This document shows, one piece after another, positions 32,516-44,000 of a DNA stretch of 64,000 nucleotides (the stretch's first letter is position 1; the number at the start of each line of letters is the position of its first letter). The translations under genes were made by a program, and so were the position numbers. The notes below the pieces were generated by a model that saw only the letters and a list, made by a program, of their open reading frames with translations, made no database searches and was not told the DNA's origin. This DNA comes from Hypomesus transpacificus (Eukaryota > Chordata > Actinopteri > Osmeriformes > Osmeridae): assembly GCF_021917145.1 (NCBI RefSeq), contig NW_025813735.1:186001-250000 (forward strand), written 5' to 3'.

Positions 32516-35500
32516 TTATTTGGCCATCATCTGTTTCTTGGTGTTCCTCTCAGGCCTCAGCAGGATGATGTAACACTTTGGGGCGAAAATGCAGACCAGA
32601 AGTCCGTAACTGGAGGCCAGGATGGCAAAGATCTCCACGGCAACAGTGAACTTCCCTGGAGAGCTGACGTAAGCTGGGACGAACGCCACCCACACGGTGC
32701 AGAAGATCAGCATGCTGAAGGTGATGAGCTTGGCCTCGTTGAAGTTGTCTGGGAGTTTCCTGGCCAGGAAGGCCAGGAGGAGGCAGAGGGAGGCCAGCAG
32801 GCCGATGTACCCCAGGACCAGGGAGAAGCCCTCCATGGAGCCCACAGCAGCACACTTCAACACCACCTTGGAGCCCTGGAGGCCCAGGTCACGTTCAGGC
32901 AGGGGAGGACTCAGGAACAACCACACTGCACAGATCACCACCTGAAACACACAGAAGGTTCCAGAACCTTTGATCTCAGATGAACATTTAGTAGACACTA
33001 TAGTATGGCAGGCTTTCCCTGTCTTAGCAGCCTTTACCTGTACACAGGTAAGGATGCAGACACTCCCTCTCTGCTGACTTGGGCCGAATCTCCTCATCAG
33101 AGCCCCAGTGCCGGGCTGGGAAGACCGGAATGCTGCCAGGACCACGATGGTCTTGACCAGCAGGCAGGAGAGACAGAGGACAAAGCTGATCCCAAACGCA
33201 GCCTGCTGGAGCCCACACGCCCACACAGACGGCTGACCAATGAACACCAGCGAGCACAGGAAGCAGAGCTTGAGTGACAGCAGAAGCAGGAAGCTCAGCT
33301 CTGAGTTGTTTGCCCGGACCTGAAATGAGAAGAAAAGTGGACTTAAAGGACTGAAGATAGAAGGGAAGTGATGTAATGAATTATTTTCCATGAAAATAAT
33401 TACAGTCATGTGATTGGCTCTCACCAGTGGAGTGTGTCTGTGGTACAGGAAGACAACAAACACCCCAACAGTGACCGCAGCACCAGACAGGGCGGCCGTT
33501 GTCAGGGTGATTCCCATGGTTTCGTTGAAGGAGAGGAACTCCAGCTGACGAAGGATGCAGGCTGTCTGCTCGCTGTTAGACCACAACTCCTCAGGACAGC
33601 GCTCACACTGGAAGGAACCTGAAGGACAGCGAGCAGAGATTCAAAGAAAGAAAGAGAATTGTTATGAATTACTTGTCATGGTAATAAAATCCTTGTTTCA
33701 GTCAGTAGTAAAGTAAAGTGGTGTTGATTCTTACCGGTGTGGTTGCTGACCTCCCCGTCAGAACAGGGGATGCAGTCGAAGCAACAGACTGGCTGCCCCT
33801 TCCTGTTTGCCAATCGGGTGCCAGGAGGGCAGCTCTCACTGCACACTGACTTGGGGGGCTGCAACGTTAGAGACAATGAAAACCACAGACACAGTGCTGC
33901 TACCTACACTCAACTCACGATTTGATATGTGGCACGATGCTGGGTTCACGATACGATACATATCACGATATTGGGCTCACGATACGATACATATCACGAT
34001 ATTGGGCTCACGATATGATTGTTGCACCCCTACTGTTACTTCATGACTGCTTTTACAATGTATACGTATGTATGTAAATATGTATTTGATCAAATTCTAA
34101 ATAAAATCAAGTTTTCCTTTGCTTTTACCTCATTCGATCCCGTGATCCACTGGATGGCTGATTCATCAATGCGGAGATCCGACCCTTTGACTTGACCAAT
34201 GGTGGCCAGTTTGAGGGAGCCCTTGTTGGTGGGCCACCAGTTCACCAGGTCGTAGGCTGCAGGGATATCAGCACCCCGGAAGTAGAACTCTTCCCCGAGA
34301 GGAGAGGTGAAGTTCACTCGTTTCAGATGCTGCAACAGCTAATGCAAAGCAAATGCCTAAATAGAGAATGTACTATTTGGAAGAACTGATATGCACTTGG
34401 GTTCCTGAGATGCATTTAGCTCACCTCCGCAGGGGAGAGGTTGTGGGGAGGGGAGCAGGCTGAGTTGTTGCCCCAGGAGGGTGTGTCTCTGTTGGGGCAG
34501 GAGAGCAGGCTGTGCAGGGCGTGGGCTGCAGCGTACACAGCCAGGTACACGCTATAGCTGGTCATCAGCTGAGAGGTGTCGGTGAAGGAGCTCTCTACCC
34601 CCCACAGAGTCTCTGCTCCACTGCAGGGGGGCAGGAGGGGGGCAGTGGGGGCTGGAGGAGATGAGGTGCTGTTTTTGTTTCCTGTCTCAGGGTGGCAACC
34701 AAACTCCATCTCCCAGAGATCCCTGAGGAGCCAATCTTCAGGATGCTGTGATGGATGCAGACCCCTCAGGTGAGCGCTGAACCCAGGCATCGGGGCACTT
34801 CCAATAGCCACGCCCAGAACACCGCGCGCAACCTTGAAGAGGGCGGGGTTTTGGAGCAGCTCTGTACTGGTGCTCCAGGCCTCGCTGGCAAGAAACTGTC
34901 TGTCAGTCACCTGCAACACACAACACAGAGAGTGGTAGGTGGCAGTACCCTGATGGCACAGCGAAATTTGATCCAGCGGTATAATCTCACATTTCTCTTG
35001 GCCAGCTCCAGGAGAAGGGCTCTGGCGTCAGTGTACCAGGCAAACACTAGGATGACGCGAGCAGAGGAGGCCTGGATGGTACCAGCAACCCGCTCCATGT
35101 CCCTCGCCAGAGTCGCCCTGGTGAAGGTCTCGAAGAACGCCAGACATACCCCTGTCCCTTGGACCTCCTCCTGGAACACCTGGAATGTAGTTCGCACGGC
35201 AAAGTAGAACGTTTGTAACAAGAACAACGTGCAAAACCTGGTGCCTGTCAAAAGCACAAAGTCATTCATCCATAGAGCCTGTTGCTGGTTAACAAGATAA
35301 CAACTAAATATGTGCTGGACAACACATACCACACTTTCTAGAACCAATTGGATATTCACAGCAGTTTTAGGAAAAACTATGTCCGAACAGGAGCTGTTCG
35401 AACTAATCAAATTGTCAGCGCGGGCTTTATATGATGATGGACAGATGATCAACACTAACGTAATCAATCACATCACCAAAGAGCGCTTGGGTTGAATTTG

Positions 35501-36183
35501 TTTTCAACAAACAACATACAACGTAGCTCTGATTGGTTGTAGGTATATTTAATTGAGCGAAGAGGCTTTTTTTTTTACCAGTCCAGTTGAAACACGCCCC
35601 ATAATCACAACCCAACGGAGAGGTTTCAGACTCATATTCTGACTAGAATTATAAGTATGACAACGTCAGGCTATAATCATGCCCTTTCTGAGAGCTGGTT
35701 CCAATCAGCGAGACAAACCTGAATGCCCAGACGCCCGTAGTCATTGTCCACAGCGACGGCCCCGACCCAGGACCAGCTAAAGCGCTGAGCGAGCCGGGCC
35801 ATGGTCCGGGCCTGGAACACGTCACTGGGGATGGTTCTGAAGAAGTTTGGGTACCGACTTCTGTCACTGAGACAGGGGCAGCTGGCCTGGTAGCTGATCT
35901 GGAGGAAATAATCTATTTAGTAGCATCAATTTATTTTTACCTGATTACAGTAGATCACTGTCAAATAATAGTTCAGAAAACAATTTGTATTTTTTGTATA
36001 CAGTAGAACACAGTAGTCAGTTTCAGATGCTGCCCTGGACTATCTTAAGGTATGTGATGTACATGTGTGAATCACAGGGCCATTCCCCAGAGTGTGTGAG
36101 TGTGTGTGAGTGTGTGTCCTCACCACAGGCACAGAGAGAGGCCCCAGAGTGTGTGTCCTCACCACTGGTACAGAGAGAGGCCC

Positions 36184-36214
<31 letters not shown>

Positions 36215-38942
36215 AGTGTGTGTCCTCACCACTGGTACAGAGAGAGGCCCCAGAGTGTGTGTGTGTGTGTGAGTGTGTGAGTGTGTGTCCTCACCACTGG
36301 TACAGAGAGAGGCCCCAGAGTGTGTGAGTGTGTGTGTGTGCGTGTGTGTGAGTGTGTGTCCTCACCACTGGTACAGAGAGAGGCCCCAGAGTGTGTGAGT
36401 GTGTGTCCTCACCACTGGTACAGAGAGAGGCCCCAGAGCGTGTGAGTGTGTGTGAGTGTGTGTGAGTGTGTGTCCTCACCACTGGTACAGAGAGAGGCCC
36501 CAGAGTGTGTGTGTGTGTGTGAGTGTGTGTCCTCACCACTGGTACAGAGAGAGGCCCCAGAGTGTGTGTGTGTGTGTGTGTGAGTGTGTGTGAGTGTGTG
36601 TCCTTACCACTGGTACAGAGAGAGGCCCCAGAGTGCTGGCGAGGATCATACTCTGAGTGGACGAGGCGTCGCCGATGACCAGAGACACAGAGTCTGCAGG
36701 TCGCCCATCTAGAAAGGAGTCAAATCGAATTAAACTTAATTTTTACAGCCCTTTTTACAAGCAATGTCACAGAGGAGGACTTCACATACTATTTCAATTT
36801 AATTCCATCTAAAACTCAAGGAAAGACAAGGAAAAATGTTATTGTCTGGTTGCCTTCTGCCTTGCTCCATGGTAGCTTCGTACACAAGCTTAAATTTGCT
36901 GTGCATGATAGCCAGGAATTTTTTTATAGGCGTGCAATGACAAAAAATGATATTGATCATCTCACCAAGTACAGATTAAAACTAAAATAACAAGCCTGGT
37001 TTGAAATGTAAAAAGTAGAAATATTTATGATATTTATGTTTCAATAAATTGACAAATTTGGCTTTGTCTCTTACTATGGTAACTCATTTTAGCCAGAGCA
37101 TTAATTTAGAATAGTGAACAGACACTTGAACTACTTAGTAGACCGTGTCCATTATCAGAAAATAATGGACACTGTGCAGCCAATCAAAATCAAGTATTCA
37201 CCGAGACCATGGTGTAACACCTAATAACCCATGGGTTGTGCAGGTGTGCTATGACCGCAGAACAACTCATGCGTTATTTGGAGATATACCACACCCTCTC
37301 CTGGTTAATTGTTTTAATACCCTTTAGGTACTTTCAACACACAGGATAAGCAAGATCAACATGTTTTAGTGACATACTTCAAAAACAATCTGTATATCTT
37401 CAATAATTATCAATAGCTCTTTGATCTCCACAATGACTTGACATGTTTTCAAGAAAAAAGGGTTCTCTACTCTCTCATTATACAACACATCGACAGACTG
37501 GCGACAAGCTATTCCAATCAATTCTGTACCTGCAGGTTTTCCAGCAGCTCCTGGAAGCGGCGAAGAGAGTTCACACTGCGGGCTCCTTCCTGCCACCAGA
37601 GACAGCGCCCCTCGGAGGCACCAGGGGTGCATGCCACAGCTGTCTAGGATACGGTAGCCCAGACGCAGCCCAGGTAATAGGAAGGGATCCCGGTTAATCT
37701 CATCCACCGCAAACACCATGGCGTGTGCCCATTTCAGCGGTTGCGCCTGGAAACTGTAACCATGGGTGCAACAACACGAACAGACAAAAGTGACGCGGGA
37801 CAATCAAGATGTGTAATCGTCTGTACCATAGACATATATACATGGTCTATACGGTGATACAATAAGAAGCTGAACGTTGAGATGTGCAGCTCTATTGAGA
37901 GTTATGCAGTATTATTCCATGAACACAACTTTTCAAATTAAAGAAATTAGAGTGATTCTTGTAAGAAATCCTCATAATTTATCAATCTGAATTAACAAAT
38001 GTATCATACTGTGACAGCAATACGAATATATTTACTTAAAAACCTAAATATATAAAATCAGTAACAGTACAAATCAATCTACATTAGTAGCTTTTACTAG
38101 GGTTTCTACTGACAGATAACAGAGTAAATCATAAATTACAGAACATTATCAAGAACTGAATTCCTTTGGAAACAACAGTTGAGACAGCAGCAGTTGTTTC
38201 TTTCTGATTTAACTTCTAAGGATATCATTAATACACTTAGCTACACAAATGTAACATGTCACATTTATTAAATATTTCGTTTTGTTTCAATAAAATGTCT
38301 TGATTCAACATGTGGCATTCAGGAAATTAAGAAAAGAACAATAATGCAAGTAAAGTCCTATACATATAGGGTGAGGGTTGTTTTTATATATATACTGTAT
38401 ATACATTACTTTTTCAACCTTGCTTTAAGCATTTATTCGTGAAGCAAGAATTTGAGTCAATACCCAAATGTGAGGCATCAAACAGAAATGAGCAGGTGTC
38501 CAATTTGAGCTAAACTCGTTGATAAAATTGTACTGCATGAAAACTTTTGTGTGTACAGTGTTAACCAATAAGTAGACGCCTTTAAAACAAAGTATCAAGA
38601 ACAATCAGAACAATACATTTCCTTTAAAACAAACATTGAACAATAAACCTGATCTGATATTTACCTGGCACAGGGTTGCAGGTCCAGGGGTGTAGTGAAG
38701 CGCAGGTCTGGGGCAGGAGGCTGGTTGTGGAAAGGGAAGAGTCCCCCAATCAGCACGTCCCCATCCTGGGAGAGGCTCCGGTGATCCAGCGCCTCCGACT
38801 GGTCCCACCGCGAGCACACGGTGGCCAGGACCACCTCCAGCCCCCAACCCCCTCTGCCCCCCACATCCCTGCCCACTGCCCACAGCAGCAGCAGGGGCAT
38901 GGCTGAGTTCTGCCACCCAGAGATGAACCAGGACAGGAACAT
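32516..38942 (-). CDS. OlfC-F: complete family C olfactory receptor, duplicate of G
   Basis: Eleven exons, 5' to 3': 38942-38665, 37753-37530, 36708-36608, 35898-35719, 35179-34991, 34910-34425, 34338-34129, 33858-33735, 33618-33425, 33319-33038, 32941-32516. They join in phase to 897 aa. ATG 38942 ([11 protein letters not shown]) is the first ATG after the TATA box at 38996-39002. The second exon of other family members is split here after GKPAG. The pocket region reads GDASSTQS and [10 protein letters not shown] (Ser at the Thr188 position). The linker reads CPEELWS, and the seven-helix region (598-897) is split by phase-0 introns after HTPL and after TCVQ. The 36708-36608 exon end has been copied eight times into the next intron. 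Role as for the family: amino-acid odour detection. Confidence 0.88.
33905..34035. repeat. MITE-derived tandem repeat in an OlfC-F intron
   Basis: Three copies of a unit of about 30 bp ('gggctcacgatacgataca' plus 'tatcacgatatt'), ending in 'gttgcacccctac', the end type of a common fish MITE. The matching OlfC-G intron has four copies. Confidence 0.7.
36119..36640 (-). repeat. Minisatellite built from an OlfC-F exon end and its donor
   Basis: On the coding strand, eight units each repeat CTCTGGGGCCTCTCTCTGTA then CCAGTG|GTGAGGACACAC, which is the last ~28 nt of exon 36708-36608 (…LGPLSVPV) plus its splice donor. Units are separated by variable (GT/CA)n runs. The true exon is the ninth copy, with donor GTAAGG. 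OlfC-G has one extra copy only (about 44449-44480), whose donor GT has become GC. Confidence 0.9.
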
Positions 38943-38995
38943 GGACTGTGCAGGACAGGCATAGATATGAGTTCCTGTCAAGGGCAAGAGTGTGT

Positions 38996-39002
38996 TTTTA
39001 TA
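38996..39002 (-). promoter_or_regulatory. TATA box of OlfC-F
   Basis: TATAAAA on the minus strand, 54-60 bp upstream of ATG 38942. The identical site is kept in OlfC-G. Confidence 0.6.
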
Positions 39003-41034
39003 ATGACCATCGTGGCTGCAAAGGACAAAACAAGTTATTGAAACAGAAGCCCCTTAAAAACACCTCCCCCTAGAGAGAGGTGACGTAATGAGTGTTGAAG
39101 AGTTGGAAGCAAACAAAAAAATATGTTTTTCGACCATGTTTTTTGTTTTGCACCTTACAGCAATTGAAACATGTTTCGGTTGAGTAAAAGAGATAATAGG
39201 AGTTGAGGATGTGTGCAGGGGTTCAAAGCCTGTGTATGAGTGTGTGAGTGTGTGTGTGTGTGTGTATGAGTGTGTGTGTGTGTGTATGAGTGTGTGTGTG
39301 TGTGTGTGAGTCTGTCTGTCATTCCCACAAGTGTTGAGAGCTGAGGGGCTCAGACCGCAGGTGTGCCATTTCTCATCTCCATTATTACTAATTTCACAAG
39401 CAATTAGATCCCATTATCCACACACAGCGAGAAGCAACAACACAGGGAGGAGGTTGTGTGTGTGTGTGTGTGTGTGTGATATGAGTGTGTCATGGCCAAT
39501 GCAGCCTAAAACCTCCGGGACATCACATACATGCAATTACTGAAATGGTGTGAATAAGCAGATCCAGAGAGAGCGTTGGGCTGTTGTTGTGTTTGTGCTG
39601 CGTCATGGTGCCTGGCCTGGGAGAAGGCCTCCCAAACCCACTCATCCTTCACTGTAGTCTGGACAGTCAGCCACTGATTGGTCCTTGTCTCGAATGGAAG
39701 AGATTTGAATTGTTATATGTTCATCCTACTCTTATATTATCTTACCTTGGCCTTACCTTATCATTTCCACGGTTCATGTTTTGATCGATGCTGATTCTTG
39801 TATTGCAGTCCTGTGAGTATGTCCCGTTTCCAGTGTGTTCATATGCGCAGACCATGGAGAGTTATCACGGCCGTAAAGACGACATTTACAACCACTGCCT
39901 TTTGTATTCATCGCCTTGCTATTCTGTACCAGCTGGAGTTTCTCATCTCATTCTTTGTGTTCACTTTAAGAATGCCGCAGACTATTTCCATGTCTTGGGT
40001 CTATTCATTATTCTTGAGTTATACTTCATCTGCTGCTGCTCTTTCCACTCAGCTGACTGATGAATACAGACGAACACCAGAATCTAGACTGACATCACAT
40101 CGTAGATGGATACTGACCGTCCTTCTACACGTCAAGACCAAATTCCCCAAACCTGTCAAATTTCGGCTAAAACCTCTGATTGATTTAACAATCACATAGT
40201 CTGAGTGAACTGAACCAACCATGTTGGGCAGGATTCCGCTTGGATGCATTTGTCAATTCCAAGAAACACTCTGCCTACAAATGAGGTTCCAGAATATATT
40301 TTATTGAAGCGAAACATTGACAATGATAATGAAGCAATCATAGGCCTATAGGAAAGGGAATTAGATACTTCATGCAATGTGAAGTAAATTAACACAATTT
40401 CTAATAAAAAAGGTCTCTAATGGTTTGTGTGGGAACAATGGCCATTATAGGCAAAAACAACAGAAAAATATTGTGTTGTTTTCAAATGAAAATAGTTTAT
40501 TAGTATACTTGCTATCATCAACTATTCAATAGCCTACTATTGTTCTCACATACCACTATAGGCTATCGTCTATACGTGGACATGAAAGGTGTAAACATTT
40601 ATTGTCATCGTGCACGATAGCTTCAGTAGTGCTTTGTAATTTGGAAACATTAACGTTTTCTGAGGAGATTAAATACTAGCTAGCTAGCTAGCTATAATTA
40701 CAGCAAACGGCTTCACCAAATGGCACGCTTTAGTAACGACCACTCAGAAGGCTACTAATGGTGCAGTTTAATGTAGATAAAGTCTAGCGGAGCGGATTAC
40801 GACAATGCAGTGAAGGTCAAGCTAAAATAGTTTTGCTACCTACATAGCTAGCTAAAACTGACCAAAACTGAGACCAGGGTTTTGATATAGTTCTATATTG
40901 ATGTAGGTATGTTCCAGGAACATACCTACATCTCCAGCAATTATGTTTTTTGGGGTCTAGCTCAGTGAATAGAGCTTTTGAATGGACATCAAGAGGTGAC
41001 AAGTTAATGTATTCATATTTGCCACCATTTGTTG
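39003..41034. other. Intergenic F-G
   Basis: The first ~85 bp upstream of OlfC-F are shared with OlfC-G, including a CRE-like TGACGTAA (39081-39088) that is changed in G. Then (GT)n runs near 39240-39310 and 39455-39478, AT-rich DNA, a CTAG-rich palindrome near 40675-40695, and a SINE-like 'tctagctcagtgaatagagc' near 40957. Open frames near 39800-40200 show no known domain. No gene called. Confidence 0.55.
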
Positions 41035-44000
41035 TCATGTTTGATATTTGGCCATCATCTGTTTCTTGGTGTTCCTCTCAGGCCTCAGCAGGATGATGTA
41101 ACACTTTGGGGCGAAGATGCAGACCAGAAGTCCGTAACTGGAGGCCAGGATGGCAAAGATCTCCACGGCAACCGTGAACTTCCCCGGAGAGCTGACGTAA
41201 GCTGGTATGAATGCGACCCACACGGCGCAGAAGATCAGCATGCTGAAGGTGATGAGCTTGGCCTCGTTGAAGTTATCTGGGAGTTTCCTGGCCAGGAAGG
41301 CCAGGAGGAGGCAGAGGGAGGCCAGCAGGCCGATGTACCCCAGGACCAGGGAGAAGCCCTCCATGGAGCCCACAGCAGCACACTTCAACACCACCTTGGA
41401 GCCCTGGAGGCCCAGGTCACGTTCAGGCAGGGGAGGACTCAGGAACAACCACACTGCACAGATCACCACCTGAAACACACAGAAGGTTCCAGAACCTTTG
41501 ATCTCAGATGAACATTTAGTAGACACTATAGTATGGCAGGCTTTCCTGTCTTAGCAGCCTTTACCTGTACACAGGTAACGATGCAGACACTCCCTCTCTG
41601 CTGACTTGGGCCGAACCTCCTCATCAGAGCCCCAGTGCCGGGCTGGGAAGACCGGAATGCTGCCAGGACCACGATGGTCTTGACCAGCAGGCAGGAGAGA
41701 CAGAGGACAAAGCTGATCCCAAACGCAGCCTGCTGGAGCCCACACGCCCACACAGACGGCTGACCAATAAACACCAGCGAGCACAGGAAGCAGAGCTTGA
41801 GTGACAGCAGAAGCAGGAAGCTCAGCTCTGAGTTGTTTGCCCGGACCTAAAATGAGAAGAAAAGTGGACTTGAATAACTGAAGATAGAAAGGAAGAGATG
41901 TAATGAATTATTTTCCATGAAAGGAATTACAGTCATGTGATTGGCTCTCACCAGTGGAGTGTGTCTGTGGTACAGGAAGACAACAAACACCCCAACAGTG
42001 ACCGCAGCACCCGACAGGGCGGCCGTTGTCAGGGTGATTCCCATGGTTTCGTTGAAGGAGAGGAACTCCAGCTGACGAAGGATGCAGGCTGTCTGCTCGC
42101 TGTTAGACCACAACTCCTCAGGACAGCGCTCACACTGGAAGGAACCTGAAGGACAGCGAGCAGAGATTCAAAGAAAGAAAGAGAAATGTTATGAATTACC
42201 TGTCATGGTAATAAAATCCTTGTATCAGTCAGTAGTAAAGTAAAGTAGTGTTGATTCTTACCGGTGTGGTTGCTTACCTCCCCGTCAGAACAGGGGATGC
42301 AGTCGAAGCAGCAGACTGGCTGCCCCTTCCTGTTGGCCAATCGGGTGCCAGGAGGGCAGCTCTCACTGCACACTGACTTGGGGGGCTGCAAAGTTAATGA
42401 CAGGTCACATATTACGATTTGATATGTGTCACAATACTGGGTTCACGATATGATACATACTGCGATATTGGGCTCACGATACGATACATATCACGATATT
42501 CGGCTCACGATACGATACATATCGCGATATTGGGCTCACGATACGATTGTTGCACCCCTACTGTTACTTCATGACTGCTTATACCATGTATACGTATGTA
42601 TGTAAATATGTATTTGATCAAATTCTAAATACCTAATCAAGTTTTCCTTTGCTTTTACCTCATTCGATCCCGTGATCCACTGGATGGCTGATTCATCAAT
42701 GCGGAGATCCGACCCTTTGACTTCACCAATGGTGGCCAGTTTGAGGGAGCCCTTGTTGGTGGGCCACCAGTTCACCAGGTCGTAGGCTGCAGGGATATCG
42801 GCACCCCGGAAGTAGAACTCGTCTCCGAGAGGAGGGGTGAAGTTCACTCGTTTCAGATGCTGCAACAGCTAATGCAAAGCAAATGCCTAAATAGAGAATG
42901 TACTATTTGGAAGAATGAATATGCACTTGGGTTCCTGAGATGCATTTAGCTCACCTCCGCAGGGGAGAGGTTGTGGGGAGGGGAGCAGGCTGGGTTGTTG
43001 CCCCAGGAGGGTGTGTTTCTGTTTGGGCAGGAGAGCAGGCTGTGCAGGGCGTGGGCTGCAGCATACACAGCCAGGTACACGCTATAGCTGGTCCTCAGCT
43101 GAGAGGTGTCGGTGAAGGAGCTCTCTACCCCCCACAGAGTCTCTGCTCCACTGCAGGGGGGCAGGAGGGGGGCAGTGGGGGCTGGAGGAGATGAGGTGCC
43201 GTTTGTGTTTCCTGTCTCAGGGCGGCAACCAAACTCCATCTCCCAGAGTTCCCTGAGGAGCCAATCTTCAGGATGCTGTGATGGATGCAGACCCCTCAGG
43301 TGAGCGCTGAACCCAGGCATCGGGGCACTTCCGATAGCCACGCCCAGAACACCGCGCGCAACCTTGAAGAGGGCGGGGTTTTGGAGCAGCTCTGTACTGG
43401 TGCTCCAGGCCTCGCTGGCAAGAAACTGTCTGTCAGTCACCTGCAACACACAACACAGAGGGTGGTACATTTATTCATTTATCAAACGCTTTTATCCAAA
43501 GCGATAGATGGCAGCACCCTGATGGCACTGCAAAATTTGATCCAGCGGTATAATCTCACATTTCTCTTGGCCAGCTCCAGGAGAAGGGCTCTGGCGTCAG
43601 TGTACCAGGCAAACACCAGGATGACGCGAGCAGAGGAGGCCTGGATGGTACCAGCGGCCCGCTCCATGTCCCTCGCCAGAGTCGCCCTGGTGAAGGTCTC
43701 GAAGAACGCCAGACATACTCCTGTCCCTTGGACCTCCTCCTGGAACACCTGGAGCATGCCAGTGGAGGTTTGACAGACGGATAGTAAGGTCATGGTGGTT
43801 ACATTCAGCACTCTGCAAGTCTTAGACACAAGTAAAAAATTACAATTAAATCTCAGCAGAAACTCTTTCAAAAATTATCACATGAAAAGACCATAGACAA
43901 AAATCTGAATATTGCTCTTTTCAATTGACTAATGCAGATGACCAGAAAATAAACAAATCTCAAGTCAAAATTCTTGCCCTACACCCCTAGCTAGACAAAC

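Noticed and set aside
36119-36640. Reading the exon-like repeats as extra coding exons of OlfC-F
   Set aside because: The copies lack the 5' part of the exon and an acceptor. OlfC-G makes the protein without them.
38942-38987. Upstream TTG-initiated extension of OlfC-F (same in G at 47127)
   Set aside because: The extension lacks an ATG. The first ATG after the TATA box is 38942 (47082 in G).
39798-40199. 133-codon open frame between F and G
   Set aside because: No known domain, no splice support, and atypical composition for the cluster genes.
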